A stretch of 64,000 nt of DNA from Peptococcaceae bacterium UBA5752 (GCA_002419055.1 DIFI01000007.1:14126-78125); one strand, 5' to 3'. Positions 25,427 through 33,349 are shown, counted from the first letter of the stretch. The notes: generated from the sequence alone by a model not told the origin. Numbers and translations are program-made.

Positions 25427-26248
25427 TTATCTGTTAAATTTAATATCCAAGCCTTCATTCATGCTACCTGTCCGATATCCTTTTAAATCAAGTGCAATAT
25501 AGGTGAATCCGATTTCCTTGAACCTATCATAAATTGCGTCTCTGATTTTTTTACCAAAAAACAATTTAAAGCCGGTATCGTCCACTTCTATCCTTGCTAC
25601 ACTGCCATGATGTCTCACTCGAATCTGTTTGAAACCAAGATCCAATAAAAATTGTTCCGCCTTGTCTACCATTTGCAGCTTTTGTTCAGTGATCTTTTCT
25701 CCGTAGGGAAACCTTGACGACAGGCAAGCAAAGGATTGCTTATTCCAAGTTTTCAATCCCATCTCTTTTGAAAGAAGCCTGATTTCATCCTTAGTAAGAC
25801 CGACTTCTCTCAAAGGACTGGCGATTCCTAATTCAGAGACTGCCTGCAGCCCCGGTCGGAAATCCCCGAGATCGTCATAATTTGATCCTTCGGCAATAAA
25901 ATTATATCCTTGATCTTCAGCTATCTTCTTTATTTTATGAAAAAGTTCTTTTTTACACAAATAGCATCTGTTTAAAGGATTTTCCTTAAAACCTTCCACC
26001 TGAAGCTCTTCAGATACTATTGCCATATGTGGTATGTGATATGCGGTAACAAAATCTTTCGCTTCCCTATATTCTCGTTCGGGGTAGGTAGATGACCTAG
26101 CTGTCACACCAAGCGTTTTATCTCCCAGGACATCGTAAGCTACCTTCAGTAAAAATGATGAATCGACCCCTCCGGAAAAAGCAACGACCATGCTTTCCAT
26201 TTCTTTTATCTTCATTTTTAATTTATTTAGTTTAGTCTCAGCGTTCAT
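25427..26248 (-). CDS. larE: ATP-dependent sacrificial sulfur transferase LarE
   Basis: PP-loop enzyme that gives its own cysteine sulfur (or uses a cluster-bound sulfur) to make the nickel-pincer nucleotide cofactor of lactate racemase-type enzymes. The 273-residue protein has VVAFSGGVDSSFLLKVAYD near residue 20, NRCYLCKKELF near 93 and SFACLSSRFPYGE near 168, giving several cysteines; the C-C-C set resembles LarE forms that bind an Fe-S cluster. larA, larB and larC are not in the window. Same direction as tcdA, separated by six bases. Confidence 0.93.
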   Translation of the reverse strand: MNAETKLNKLKMKIKEMESMVVAFSGGVDSSFLLKVAYDVLGDKTLGVTARSSTYPEREYREAKDFVTAYHIPHMAIVSEELQVEGFKENPLNRCYLCKKELFHKIKKIAEDQGYNFIAEGSNYDDLGDFRPGLQAVSELGIASPLREVGLTKDEIRLLSKEMGLKTWNKQSFACLSSRFPYGEKITEQKLQMVDKAEQFLLDLGFKQIRVRHHGSVARIEVDDTGFKLFFGKKIRDAIYDRFKEIGFTYIALDLKGYRTGSMNEGLDIKFNR

Positions 26249-26420
26249 TTTTATCTTTACCCAACAATTATTATTGTTTTGCTCCTATATTTTACAGCTT
26301 ATTATAAAATAAAGAATTATCCTTGTCAATTAACCATAGAAAACCCGGTGCTGGGCTTAATCGGCGTGGCTGAACATATGCTAGTTTATTCCTTATAGTT
26401 ATCAAATAAACAAAACAATT

Positions 26421-26463
26421 GCCCCTGTTTTCTATTGACAATAGAAAACAGGGGCTTTATACT
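26421..26463 (+). promoter_or_regulatory. Promoter embedded in a 17-bp perfect palindrome
   Basis: Two 17-base arms (26421-26437 and 26439-26455) are exact inverse complements around one A. The centre of the palindrome forms TTGACA (26435-26440), and TATACT follows after 17 bases (26458-26463). The promoter drives the attenuator leader of the MutS2-like gene. The palindrome may be an operator or a terminator for transcription coming from the other side. Confidence 0.75.
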
Positions 26464-26498
26464 GAACGTATATAATAGTTTTAAAAGGTGGAGTATTG

Positions 26499-26534
26499 AT
26501 GTCGGTTCTGTCTGTTATGGTGATTATCAACTAA
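26499..26534 (+). CDS. 11-residue leader peptide
   Basis: ATG at 26499 follows AAAGGTGGAG at good spacing and reads MSVLSVMVIIN, then TAA. It lies about 30 bases after the promoter and upstream of a hairpin series and terminator. Its coding sequence GTCTGTTA..GG (26510-26520) can pair with CC-TAACAGAC (26604-26613), so ribosome position on this peptide should change the leader fold. This is the layout of antibiotic-responsive attenuators of ribosome-protection and ABC-F genes. Confidence 0.7.
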   Translation: MSVLSVMVIIN

Positions 26535-26751
26535 ATATAGTTGCAAAAGGTGCGGCATTACGGGATAAACCCTTTCTTTTGTGTTGCCTTTTTGGAAGAC
26601 ATACCTAACAGACTGCTTCAATCCTTTCAATAATTGATGCGTGGCAAGGTGTGATTGCCACGCTGTTTCTATATATTGAGATTTTTGCCCGCAGGGAGCA
26701 TTCTGCACTTTCATAGGTGTGGGATGTTTTAGCGGGCATTTTATTTTTTAT
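26510..26751 (+). promoter_or_regulatory. Attenuator leader with terminator in front of the MutS2-like gene
   Basis: After the leader peptide comes a perfect 9-bp hairpin, GCGTGGCAA / TTGCCACGC (26639-26663). Then GCCCGC (26687-26692) pairs with GCGGGC (26732-26737), followed at once by ATTTTATTTTTT, forming an intrinsic terminator whose U-tract touches the AAGGAG of the structural gene. The arrangement argues for transcription attenuation coupled to translation. Confidence 0.7.
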
Positions 26752-26763
26752 AAGGAGATCTAA

Positions 26764-28695
26764 ATGAATAATTATATAGCACTTGAGTTTGATAAAATAC
26801 TTTTGAAGTTTGCAGAAAATGCACTGTCCGAGACTATCAAAACCCGTTGTCTTAAGCTCAAACCATCATTAAACGAAGCCGAAGTAAGGCGATGTATGGA
26901 CGAAACAACACAGGCAAAACGTATTATTGAACAAATCGGTACGCCGCCGCTATCATCAATGGCGGAGCTCCAAAAAGTCATTGACATGATTACTATAGAA
27001 GCAATGTTACTGCCCGATAAGATAGCTCATGTATTGTCCTTTGTTGTATCTTGCCAGAGAATGAAAGCATACCTCAGGAAGGCCGAGGCAACAGATTCTA
27101 ATATTGCGTGGTATGGCGGATCAATAGACGAACTGACGGAGCTAAAAAATGAAATTGAGCGTTGCATAAGAAACGGCATTGTTGATGACAAGGCGTCTGT
27201 CCATCTTAATGGTATCCGACGGCAAATAGTTATCACCACCGACCAAATCAAGGCAAAGCTTGACGCGCTTTTACGAAAAAACAAAGCTTGGTTCTCGGAG
27301 AGCTTTGTCTCAGTCAGGAACGGCCACTATACCCTGCTGGTAAAGCGAGAACACAAAAACGATGTTGCAGGTACTGTAATCGAAATGTCAAATACCGGGG
27401 GAACATGCTTTATCGAGCCTTCATCTGTGGGCAGACTGCAGTCAGAGCTCAACGCTTTGCAAATCGAAGAAGACAGCGAAGTCAGGCGCATTTTGTACTC
27501 TCTGACGGCGCTTATCAGCGATAATCTTCCGGCCATCAAGCTAAATATTGAGACGATGGAAACTCTTGATTTCCTTTTTGCCAAAGGAAAGCTAAGCATT
27601 TCCATGAAAGCATCGCCCGTCGGTATAAACAACGACAGAAAGATTCATATGAGCAACGCAAGACATCCCTTGCTGACCCAGAATTCCGCGGTGCCCTTGG
27701 ATTTTGAAGTCGGATGTAAAAATACGGGGGTGGTTATTACAGGGCCAAATACCGGCGGCAAAACGGTTGCACTGAAAACGGTTGGGCTTCTTTGTCTGAT
27801 GGCGCAAAGTGGACTACATGTTCCTGCCGACGAGGACAGTAGCTTTTGTATGCACAATATGATTATGTGCGATATTGGCGACGGACAAAGTATAGCAGAA
27901 AATCTCTCCACCTTTTCATCACACATGAAGAACATTATTGCCATATTAGAACAAGCGAATAAAGAATCACTTGTCCTGCTTGACGAGCTAGGCTCTGGTA
28001 CTGATCCAGCCGAAGGTATGGGACTGGCAATTGCGATTTTGGATGAGCTCTGCGCAAAAGGGTGTCTGTTTGCCGTAACAACGCACTATCCGGAGATAAA
28101 AGAATACGCGGCAAACAAACCTGGGCTTGTAAATGCCCGCATGGCATTTGATAAGGAGAGTCTTATGCCGCTATATCGTCTTGAAATTGGAGAGGCAGGT
28201 GAAAGCTGTGCGCTGTATATTGCGGAAAGGCTGGGCATGCCTCTACAAATGCTGAAACGTGCGCACGAAGCCGCGTATGGAAATTTATGCGAAGAGCGTT
28301 GGCTTGCGACGCAGCAAAGTATACCTACTTCCGACAAGTCCGTCACAACGCCCCAGATCATTAAGCAAAAAGATCCAAAGCCTGAAATACAGTCTCACAG
28401 CGGCAAATTCAACATCGGAGACAGCGTGATTGTTTATCCTCAGAAGGAAATCGGTATTGTTTACGCTCGGTCAAATGAAAGGGGAGAAATCGGCGTCCAG
28501 GTAAAAGAGAAGAAAAAGCTTGTAAACCATAAACGTATAAAACTACAGGTGGCCGCTAGCGAGCTTTACCCGGAAAATTATGATTTTTCCATCATTTTTG
28601 ACAGTGTGAAAAACCGAAAGGCAAGACACATAATGGATAAACGTCACGAAGAAGGAAATGTGATAATTATTAAAGAAGGAGATAAAGAAAAATGA
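26764..28695 (+). CDS. MutS2-like ATPase lacking the Smr nuclease domain
   Basis: The 643-residue protein has MutS-family core and clamp helices (about 1-300), then the ATPase: Walker A GPNTGGKTVALKTVGLL near residue 325, STFSSHMKNI near 382, and Walker B SLVLLDELGSGTDPAEGMGL near 402. After it comes a basic KOW-like segment (FNIGDSVIVYPQKEIGIV, near 550). Canonical MutS2 has about 780 residues and ends in an Smr endonuclease domain; here that is absent. Bacillus MutS2 is known to act on collided ribosomes, so a ribosome-associated role is conceivable. AAGGAG precedes the ATG. The leader-peptide attenuator upstream supports a response to translation stress. It overlaps the next gene by four bases. 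Confidence 0.88.
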   Translation: MNNYIALEFDKILLKFAENALSETIKTRCLKLKPSLNEAEVRRCMDETTQAKRIIEQIGTPPLSSMAELQKVIDMITIEAMLLPDKIAHVLSFVVSCQRMKAYLRKAEATDSNIAWYGGSIDELTELKNEIERCIRNGIVDDKASVHLNGIRRQIVITTDQIKAKLDALLRKNKAWFSESFVSVRNGHYTLLVKREHKNDVAGTVIEMSNTGGTCFIEPSSVGRLQSELNALQIEEDSEVRRILYSLTALISDNLPAIKLNIETMETLDFLFAKGKLSISMKASPVGINNDRKIHMSNARHPLLTQNSAVPLDFEVGCKNTGVVITGPNTGGKTVALKTVGLLCLMAQSGLHVPADEDSSFCMHNMIMCDIGDGQSIAENLSTFSSHMKNIIAILEQANKESLVLLDELGSGTDPAEGMGLAIAILDELCAKGCLFAVTTHYPEIKEYAANKPGLVNARMAFDKESLMPLYRLEIGEAGESCALYIAERLGMPLQMLKRAHEAAYGNLCEERWLATQQSIPTSDKSVTTPQIIKQKDPKPEIQSHSGKFNIGDSVIVYPQKEIGIVYARSNERGEIGVQVKEKKKLVNHKRIKLQVAASELYPENYDFSIIFDSVKNRKARHIMDKRHEEGNVIIIKEGDKEK

Positions 28696-29300
28696 ATATA
28701 AAAATCCGCCAGGAAAACGATAGCGATTATGAAGAGGTTGAAAGCTTGACAAGGGAAGCATTTTGGGATATCTATAAGCCCGGATGCGAAGAGCATCTTC
28801 TTGTCCATAAGCTCAGGAAGGTTTCTAGTTATATTCCCGAACTTGATTTTGTAGCGGTGCTGGATGATCGGATCGTTGGAAATATTATCTATTCCCAATC
28901 AAAAATTGCGGACAGCGAAGATGTAACACATGAGGTAATAACATTTGGTCCGATCAGCGTTTTACCGTCTCTACAGAAAAAAGGAATCGGTTCTGCTCTG
29001 ATTGCGCATACAAAAAAACTGGCTGAAAATATGGGCTATAAGGCCATCGTAATTTTCGGAAATCGGGCTTACTATCATCGGTTCGGCTTTAAGAGCGCGG
29101 AGAGCTTTGGAATAACCACCGCCGAAGGAGCGAACTTTGAAGCATTTATGGTAATGGAGTTATATGACTGCGCTCTGCAAGGCATCACCGGTAAGTTTTA
29201 TGAAGACCCTGTCTTTTATATAGACAAAGAAGAACTAGAAGAGTTTGAAAAGAAATTCCCACATAAAAAAAAACATGTTACCGATACTCAGTTTAGATAA
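28692..29300 (+). CDS. GNAT-family N-acetyltransferase
   Basis: A 202-residue acetyltransferase of the YhbS type. The acetyl-CoA binding motif A is seen in FGPISVLPSLQKKGIGSALI near residue 95 (Q-x-x-G-I-G), followed by YKAIVIFGNRAYYHRFGF, typical of this subgroup. Its ATG overlaps the stop of the MutS2-like gene (ATGA), so both are made from one attenuator-controlled mRNA. An antibiotic or a ribosomal/tRNA component could be the acetyl acceptor, but sequence does not show it. Confidence 0.9.
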   Translation: MNIKIRQENDSDYEEVESLTREAFWDIYKPGCEEHLLVHKLRKVSSYIPELDFVAVLDDRIVGNIIYSQSKIADSEDVTHEVITFGPISVLPSLQKKGIGSALIAHTKKLAENMGYKAIVIFGNRAYYHRFGFKSAESFGITTAEGANFEAFMVMELYDCALQGITGKFYEDPVFYIDKEELEEFEKKFPHKKKHVTDTQFR

Positions 29301-29453
29301 TACAAATTGTTTTAATATAGAAAAACAAAATGCTACACCGTGCAACATTGAACGATATCTCAAAATGGATGTATTTGGGCCGTGTACTTTAGAACTCATA
29401 TACAGCAAATGCTGTTCATGGAGAAATTGCACGGGTGTCATTTATGCAAAAAA

Positions 29454-29490
29454 TAAGGACTCATGTATTGATACAATACATGAGTCCTTA
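29454..29490 (+). terminator. Intrinsic terminator beside the first tRNA fragment
   Basis: A 17-bp perfect stem (TAAGGACTCATGTATTG with its complement, 3-base loop) followed by TTTTTG. It closes the MutS2/GNAT operon. The same position relative to the tRNA 3' end holds hairpins at the other copies. Confidence 0.85.
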
Positions 29491-29493
29491 TTT

Positions 29494-29535
29494 TTGCAGG
29501 GGCAGGATTTGAACCTGCGACCTCTGGGTTATGAG
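29494..29535 (-). mobile_element. tRNA-fMet 3'-half fragment (attachment-site relic 1)
   Basis: The 42 bases match the 3' half of the tRNA-fMet gene at 63838-63913 with three mismatches, from the acceptor end to the anticodon loop, then the match stops. Such 3'-end copies are left by tyrosine-integrase elements inserted in tRNA genes. The orientation is the same as the intact gene. Confidence 0.8.
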
Positions 29536-29618
29536 ATGTCGTTTGTACATTTTATATCGTTTTAGTATTATATAATAGTGCCTGCTAATATGCCATTTCA
29601 TTTTTATGGAATCTAATA

Positions 29619-29669
29619 TCATGTGACAATTTTAGTCGTTATTACCATATCGTGTGCTCTATGTGCGCC
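29619..29669 (-). pseudogene. Possible integrase C-terminal tail remnant
   Basis: Minus-strand reading GAHRAHDMVITTKIVT-stop resembles the tails at 43141-43217 and 63709-63780 (both contain AHLAHNI). All lie beside tRNA-fMet 3' copies. Element integrases often end right next to the attachment site. The similarity is short, so this is a cautious call. Confidence 0.4.
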
Positions 29670-29730
29670 AAGAAAAATACATTTAGAGCAAAAAAACTTT
29701 ATTATTGATGTTGAAAAGATTAAATAAAAA

Positions 29731-30210
29731 CTAAAATATTTTTATAGCGAAATATATAATCATAAGAATTTCTGCGCCAATTTTAAAGAGCATTCCACCA
29801 AGAGCGCCAACAAGCGCACCAAAGCCGCTTCTAATAGCCTGTTTTAATTCTGTCCCACGCAAAAATTCAACAGCAATCACGCCGAGGAATGGGCCTATAA
29901 CAATACCTAATGGACCTAAAAAAATAAGCGCTATAATTGTGCCTATTATTGCGCCGTAGGCAGTGTATTTATTACCTCCGAATTTTTTTGTCCCGATAGC
30001 AGCGGAGAAATAGTCCGATAAAAATATTATTATCAATACAATCGCTTCTATAATATAGAAAAATACATCCAGAGATGCAAAACCAGTCATAATTCCATAA
30101 AGAAGCATTCCAAAATAAATGACGATAGGACCGGGTAGTGCAGGCAAGATGGTGCCAATTAGACCTATGATGAATAAAATCACAGAAAGAACTAATGCCA
30201 ATATATTCAC
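29731..30210 (-). CDS. DUF456-family membrane protein
   Basis: A 159-residue protein with about four to five hydrophobic segments separated by Gly-rich turns. LPALPGPIVIYFGMLLYG near residue 24, the GTKKFGGNKYTAYGAIIG stretch near 74 and LGPLGIVIGPFLGVIAVEF near 98 are characteristic of DUF456. Function is unknown in the family. It is the first intact gene inside the tRNA-bounded region; whether it came with the element is unclear. Confidence 0.9.
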   Translation of the reverse strand: MNILALVLSVILFIIGLIGTILPALPGPIVIYFGMLLYGIMTGFASLDVFFYIIEAIVLIIIFLSDYFSAAIGTKKFGGNKYTAYGAIIGTIIALIFLGPLGIVIGPFLGVIAVEFLRGTELKQAIRSGFGALVGALGGMLFKIGAEILMIIYFAIKIF

Positions 30211-31000
30211 TTAAATCCCTCCAATAAATATATTTTGGTTTTTGAAAGATATTTAAATACCTGATTTCTGCAATTTATATTGTCTATGGTTAGTTTGTGG
30301 TTAGACTATGGTAATAAGATGCAATCATTTGTTTCATACCGCTGTTTTATTCAAGTAACATATCCCAAGCGACTTTCTTAATAGTTGCTCCAAACTTCAT
30401 AATTATGATACAGATTACCCATTTGGGAAGCAAGAAATCAGGCGGAACGGTTTGATATGAGAAATAAGTCATAATAGAGACGTTTTTTTTATCAATGCCT
30501 TTATCAGCAATCTCAACAACGAAACAACGAAATCTGTTATCAGCACCTTCAAGATTGAAGACAATAAGGGCGAGAGTGATACCGAAGCGAGCATTTATCT
30601 AAGACGCTTATAAAGATTTTCGGGGTAACTATTCTGGGAAGGACACCCAGTTATTGATTTCAATTTGCGCCGGTAATTGATTCAGATTCCGCGAAAGTCA
30701 TTTAATGTTTTGTAGATATAGTTAATAATCACTCCAAGCATTTAATGATACTGAGTCTTTTATAAGGATGTCTGAGCATGTATAATGCAGTAATAAATAC
30801 GGTCATAGTATGGGAAAAATCAGAAGATTATTAAACAGTATACTTTGATGTTATTGAAAATGTTATAAGACGCATTGAGGTGGAAGATTTTTTTCGATTC
30901 CTTATCCTTAAATGGTAGAACGGTTGAATGAACAATGCGTGTTGTACCTTTTATATTTATATTTTTCCGCAAGTAATCACATATAAATAATCAGAAAACA
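30211..31000. other. Gene-free, decayed stretch with short coding remnants
   Basis: No intact gene. Short open stretches look like protein but end quickly: a minus-strand piece at about 30360-30480 (ending KKVAWDMLLE-stop) and a plus-strand piece at about 30490-30612 (containing FKIEDNKGESDTEASIYL). I recognise neither. This looks like decayed element cargo. Confidence 0.4.
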
Positions 31001-31046
31001 AATTGGCCTATGAGATAAGCTGTTTAGCTGATTTCACAGGCCAATT
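31001..31046 (-). terminator. Terminator of the CAP-domain gene
   Basis: AATTGGCCT (31001-31009) pairs with AGGCCAATT (31038-31046), with further pairs inside; on the minus strand it is followed by TTTGTTTTCT. It lies about 50 bases after the CAP gene stop. Confidence 0.65.
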
Positions 31047-31098
31047 CTTGGAGGAATAATTAGGCAGTGCATAATTAATATGCAAAATAATAGTTATT

Positions 31099-31635
31099 TT
31101 ACTGGTTATTGACAGTCCTGGGAGTATAGAAAAGCAGAGAGCAGTAAATCCTACCGTTTGCGTTTTTATAATAGCCAACGCTTGAGTAGGTAAAGTTCGG
31201 ATTCAACAAATTACTGCGATGTGATTCCGAGTTCATCCAAGCAGTTACAAGCCGTTCAGGCGTGCTAAACCCGTACGCGAGATTCTCACCAGCATAACTG
31301 TAGGTAATTGAATAATCTTTAAAAATTGCACAAAATCTGGTCCCGTTTGGTCTGGTATGGGAAAAACTTGTTGCCGATTCTTTAGCTCTAATATCTGCCA
31401 TCGGCTGAAGTCCTTTCATTTCAATAAGCTCTGCAACTCCTGCATTTGCACGCTCAATATTAACAAGTCTTAAAACCTCAGCCCTATATTCCATGTCAGG
31501 GGACAGTACAGTTGTCGAATCAATTGTACTGTTATTAGTAGTTGATCCATCCTCGGCCAGTGCATAAGTAGACATCGCAGCACAAAACATAATTGTAAGT
31601 AAAAACACTACTATACTCGATATTGTTTTCTTCAT
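31099..31635 (-). CDS. Secreted CAP/SCP-domain protein under c-di-GMP riboswitch control
   Basis: From the ATG at 31635 (after GGAGGT) the protein has about 178 residues. It begins with a signal peptide (MKKTISSIVVFLL, then CAAMSTYALA) and continues with a CAP domain (about 55-178): VLRLVNIERANAGVAEL, RAKESATSFSHTRPNGT, ENLAYGF, WMNSESHRSNLLNPNF. The conserved His and Glu residues of the family are present. Bacterial CAP proteins are secreted and of unclear activity. An extended reading start at 31725 would run into the riboswitch and is not likely. The leader has three tandem c-di-GMP-I aptamers, so cellular c-di-GMP should set its expression. Confidence 0.9.
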   Translation of the reverse strand: MKKTISSIVVFLLTIMFCAAMSTYALAEDGSTTNNSTIDSTTVLSPDMEYRAEVLRLVNIERANAGVAELIEMKGLQPMADIRAKESATSFSHTRPNGTRFCAIFKDYSITYSYAGENLAYGFSTPERLVTAWMNSESHRSNLLNPNFTYSSVGYYKNANGRIYCSLLFYTPRTVNNQ

Positions 31636-31645
31636 TTGTATGTAC

Positions 31646-31691
31646 CTCCATTTACTTGTATTATTCCGAAACGGTGCAAGTAAAAATGGAG
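31646..31691 (-). promoter_or_regulatory. Hairpin sequestering the CAP gene ribosome binding site
   Basis: On the minus strand the sequence before the gene, CTCCATTTTTACTTG (31691-31677), pairs with CAAGTAAATGGAG (31658-31646) with a two-base bulge. The second arm contains the GGAG of the ribosome binding site. This is a translation-type expression platform directly after the third aptamer. Confidence 0.65.
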
Positions 31692-31709
31692 CTCTCACAC
31701 AACAATTTC

Positions 31710-31782
31710 GGTAACCGGCTGTCATAGTCTATTGACCTTAGACCCTTGGCTTTGCGTCCCCGCCTTTCAACGGGTTTGCCTT
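31710..31782 (-). ncRNA. c-di-GMP-I (GEMM-I) riboswitch, third (gene-proximal) copy
   Basis: On the minus strand it shows the GEMM-I core: GGCAAACC, a short hairpin, GGGACGCAAAGCC, GGGTCTAA, then ATGACAGCCGGTTACC. The core is followed by a hairpin that hides the ribosome binding site instead of a terminator. Confidence 0.9.
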
Positions 31783-31811
31783 TTCGTTTTGATTTTGTAT
31801 GTATAAAAAAT

Positions 31812-31836
31812 GTTCTGTCCGGTAACCGAACAGAAC
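31812..31836 (-). terminator. Terminator between riboswitch copies 2 and 3
   Basis: GTTCTGTTCGG pairs with CCGGACAGAAC (3-base loop), followed on the minus strand by ATTTTTTATAC. CGGTTACC in the stem repeats the 3' strand of the aptamer's closing helix, so the two folds compete. Confidence 0.8.
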
Positions 31837-31860
31837 TCATCATAAAAGGATGAATATTCT

Positions 31861-31934
31861 CGGCAACCGGCTGTCATAGTCTATTGACCTTAGACCCCTG
31901 GCTTTGCGTCCCCATCTTTCAACGGGTTTGCCTT
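31861..31934 (-). ncRNA. c-di-GMP-I (GEMM-I) riboswitch, second copy
   Basis: Same core as the other copies: GGCAAACCC, GAAAGATGGGGACGCAAAG, CCAGGGGTCTAAGG, then GACAGCCGGTTGCCG. It is followed by its own terminator. The period between copies is about 153 bases. Confidence 0.9.
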
Positions 31935-31963
31935 TTCGTTTTGGTTTTGTATGTATAAAAAAT

Positions 31964-31988
31964 GTTCTGTCCGGTAACCGAACAGAAC
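31964..31988 (-). terminator. Terminator between riboswitch copies 1 and 2
   Basis: Identical stem to the terminator at 31812-31836, followed by ATTTTTTATAC on the minus strand. Confidence 0.8.
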
Positions 31989-32012
31989 TCATCATAAAAG
32001 GATGAATATTTT

Positions 32013-32088
32013 CGGTAACCGGCTGTCATAGTCTATTGACCTTAGACCCCTAGCTTTGCGTCCCCATCTTTCGATGAGTTTGCTATTA
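32013..32088 (-). ncRNA. c-di-GMP-I (GEMM-I) riboswitch, first (promoter-proximal) copy
   Basis: The core reads GCAAACTCATCGAAAGATG, GGGACGCAAAGC, TAGGGGTCTAAGG and GACAGCCGGTTACCG. The 5' part differs more from the other two copies. A consensus promoter lies immediately upstream. Confidence 0.88.
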
Positions 32089-32117
32089 TCGTAATATTTT
32101 ATTAAGATTGTATTATT

Positions 32118-32146
32118 ATTTTACAATCTTTGGAATATATTGTCAA
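32118..32146 (-). promoter_or_regulatory. Promoter of the triple-riboswitch / CAP transcript
   Basis: On the minus strand TTGACA (32146-32141) and TAAAAT (32123-32118), 17 bases apart. Transcription starts just before the first aptamer; the leader is about 475 bases long. Confidence 0.8.
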
Positions 32147-32314
32147 GAAAAACATAAAATATTTTGCATTTAGTTTTTATGTTTTCTGTTAAAAGAGAGA
32201 GTTTAGATGATTTCTCTTATTAAATATTTTTCTGCTGCTGTTATTAAATGATTACATTTATGCCTATAAAAGAGACCCTTTCTAGATTCTGTCAACAGCT
32301 CGGTTGGATTTAAA

Positions 32315-32404
32315 TTAATTGAAGGTTTCGGCAGGAGTGGCTCTAGCAGGATTTTCCGGAGATGAGTTCACAGTATTTTCGTTTTCGGTAACAGCAGAAT
32401 CGAC
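32315..32404 (-). pseudogene. Possible surface-protein fragment after sortase
   Basis: A 30-codon minus-strand stretch without start reads VDSAVTENENTVNSSPENP and so on, rich in Ser, Pro, Thr and Asn, then stops. It follows the sortase gene after an early stop (ATG AGA ACC GGT TAA). It may be the remains of a substrate gene. Low confidence. The rest of 32150-32426 holds nothing I recognise. Confidence 0.25.
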
Positions 32405-32426
32405 TTAACCGGTTCTCATAATACTC

Positions 32427-33101
32427 CTATAAAGGTTTGTCATTTATTTTTGTTAATCGAGCGCGTACGATTAAACGGTGACTTGATACAGGATATGGTG
32501 TACAGGTCAGCAATGTCAGTACATAGTCCTCGTTCTTTGCATTTTCAAGTACCCAGACCTCTTTTGGTTGTACGGTGAAGCTATCATATACTGTGTAGGT
32601 ATAAGTGTTTTCGGTAGTTTTAATTATAACGTTGTCCCCGTTCTTAAGAAGATTAAGATGACGGAATGGATCATAGTTGTGTCCTGCAATTGCACAGTTG
32701 CCTTTCTGGCCAACAGCATCGGTACCGATAACATGACCAACGCCGTATTTTAGCTGTTTTTGCGTGCCCTCAAATAAGTTAACAGAGACGTTTATAACTG
32801 GTATTTTAAGTATTCCGAGCTGTTCAAAAACAGGCTGTGTGGTGGAATCTTTATCTACTTCTCCTGGGAGAACAGTACCTTCATATGTGCCGTCCGTAGG
32901 CTCTGTATTATCATCACTAATGATGGTTTCTCCATCTTCAAGATTAACGGGTTTGGGATCAGGGATGTCATTCCAATTTTGGTTGCTTCTACTAAAAAAA
33001 GCATCCCATGGGAAGTCTTTATACTCTAGAATAGCTGCTGTTATTATTAAAATAATTCCGGTCGCAACCAGAAGTATTGTTGCAATTCGTCTTTTATTCA
33101 T
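32427..33101 (-). CDS. srtD: Sortase (class D-like)
   Basis: Transpeptidase that cleaves a sorting signal and links surface proteins to the wall or to each other. From the ATG at 33101 (GGGGGCAAGGAAG upstream) it has about 224 residues: a membrane anchor (residues 4-26), an acidic linker, and a catalytic domain with AIAGHNYDPF (His), TLLTCTPYPVSSHRL (Cys, class D TLxTC type) and VRARL (Arg). The longer reading to 33194 has no good start. The LPDTG protein at 35.5 kb is a likely substrate. It diverges from the SARP-type regulator gene. Confidence 0.9.
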   Translation of the reverse strand: MNKRRIATILLVATGIILIITAAILEYKDFPWDAFFSRSNQNWNDIPDPKPVNLEDGETIISDDNTEPTDGTYEGTVLPGEVDKDSTTQPVFEQLGILKIPVINVSVNLFEGTQKQLKYGVGHVIGTDAVGQKGNCAIAGHNYDPFRHLNLLKNGDNVIIKTTENTYTYTVYDSFTVQPKEVWVLENAKNEDYVLTLLTCTPYPVSSHRLIVRARLTKINDKPL

Positions 33102-33349
33102 ACTTCCTTGCCCCCTGTCAAAAATCATATCATATATAAAACAATTTTCAATAGAAAAATCAAAACATGTATGGTAAGGATTATGAAACAACATTTTTGC
33201 ATTCTGAATAAAAGTTTTAGTGTATCTAATAATGACAATTTTAGATAATCATGATATTATTAATAAATATGATTAATAATGATAAGTTGATTATTATCGA
33301 TGATACTATGGTGTATTGAAAAATAATCTGGGATAGGGGAAAAGTTCGG

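Noticed and set aside
26481..26714. Minus-strand 77-codon frame opposite the MutS2-like leader
   Set aside because: It is antisense to a leader whose hairpins, leader peptide and terminator explain the sequence better.
29245..29565. Plus-strand 106-codon frame across the end of the acetyltransferase gene
   Set aside because: It overlaps the GNAT gene, runs through the terminator hairpin and the tRNA fragment, and has no ribosome binding site.
30781..30900. Resemblance of a plus-strand stretch to a Tn3-type transposase end
   Set aside because: Only a few residues (NAVINTVIVW) fit, with stops in between; not enough to call.
31661..32090. Regular repeats suggesting a CRISPR array or a coding repeat
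   Set aside because: The repeat units are long (153 bases) and carry the GEMM-I core plus terminators; they are riboswitches.
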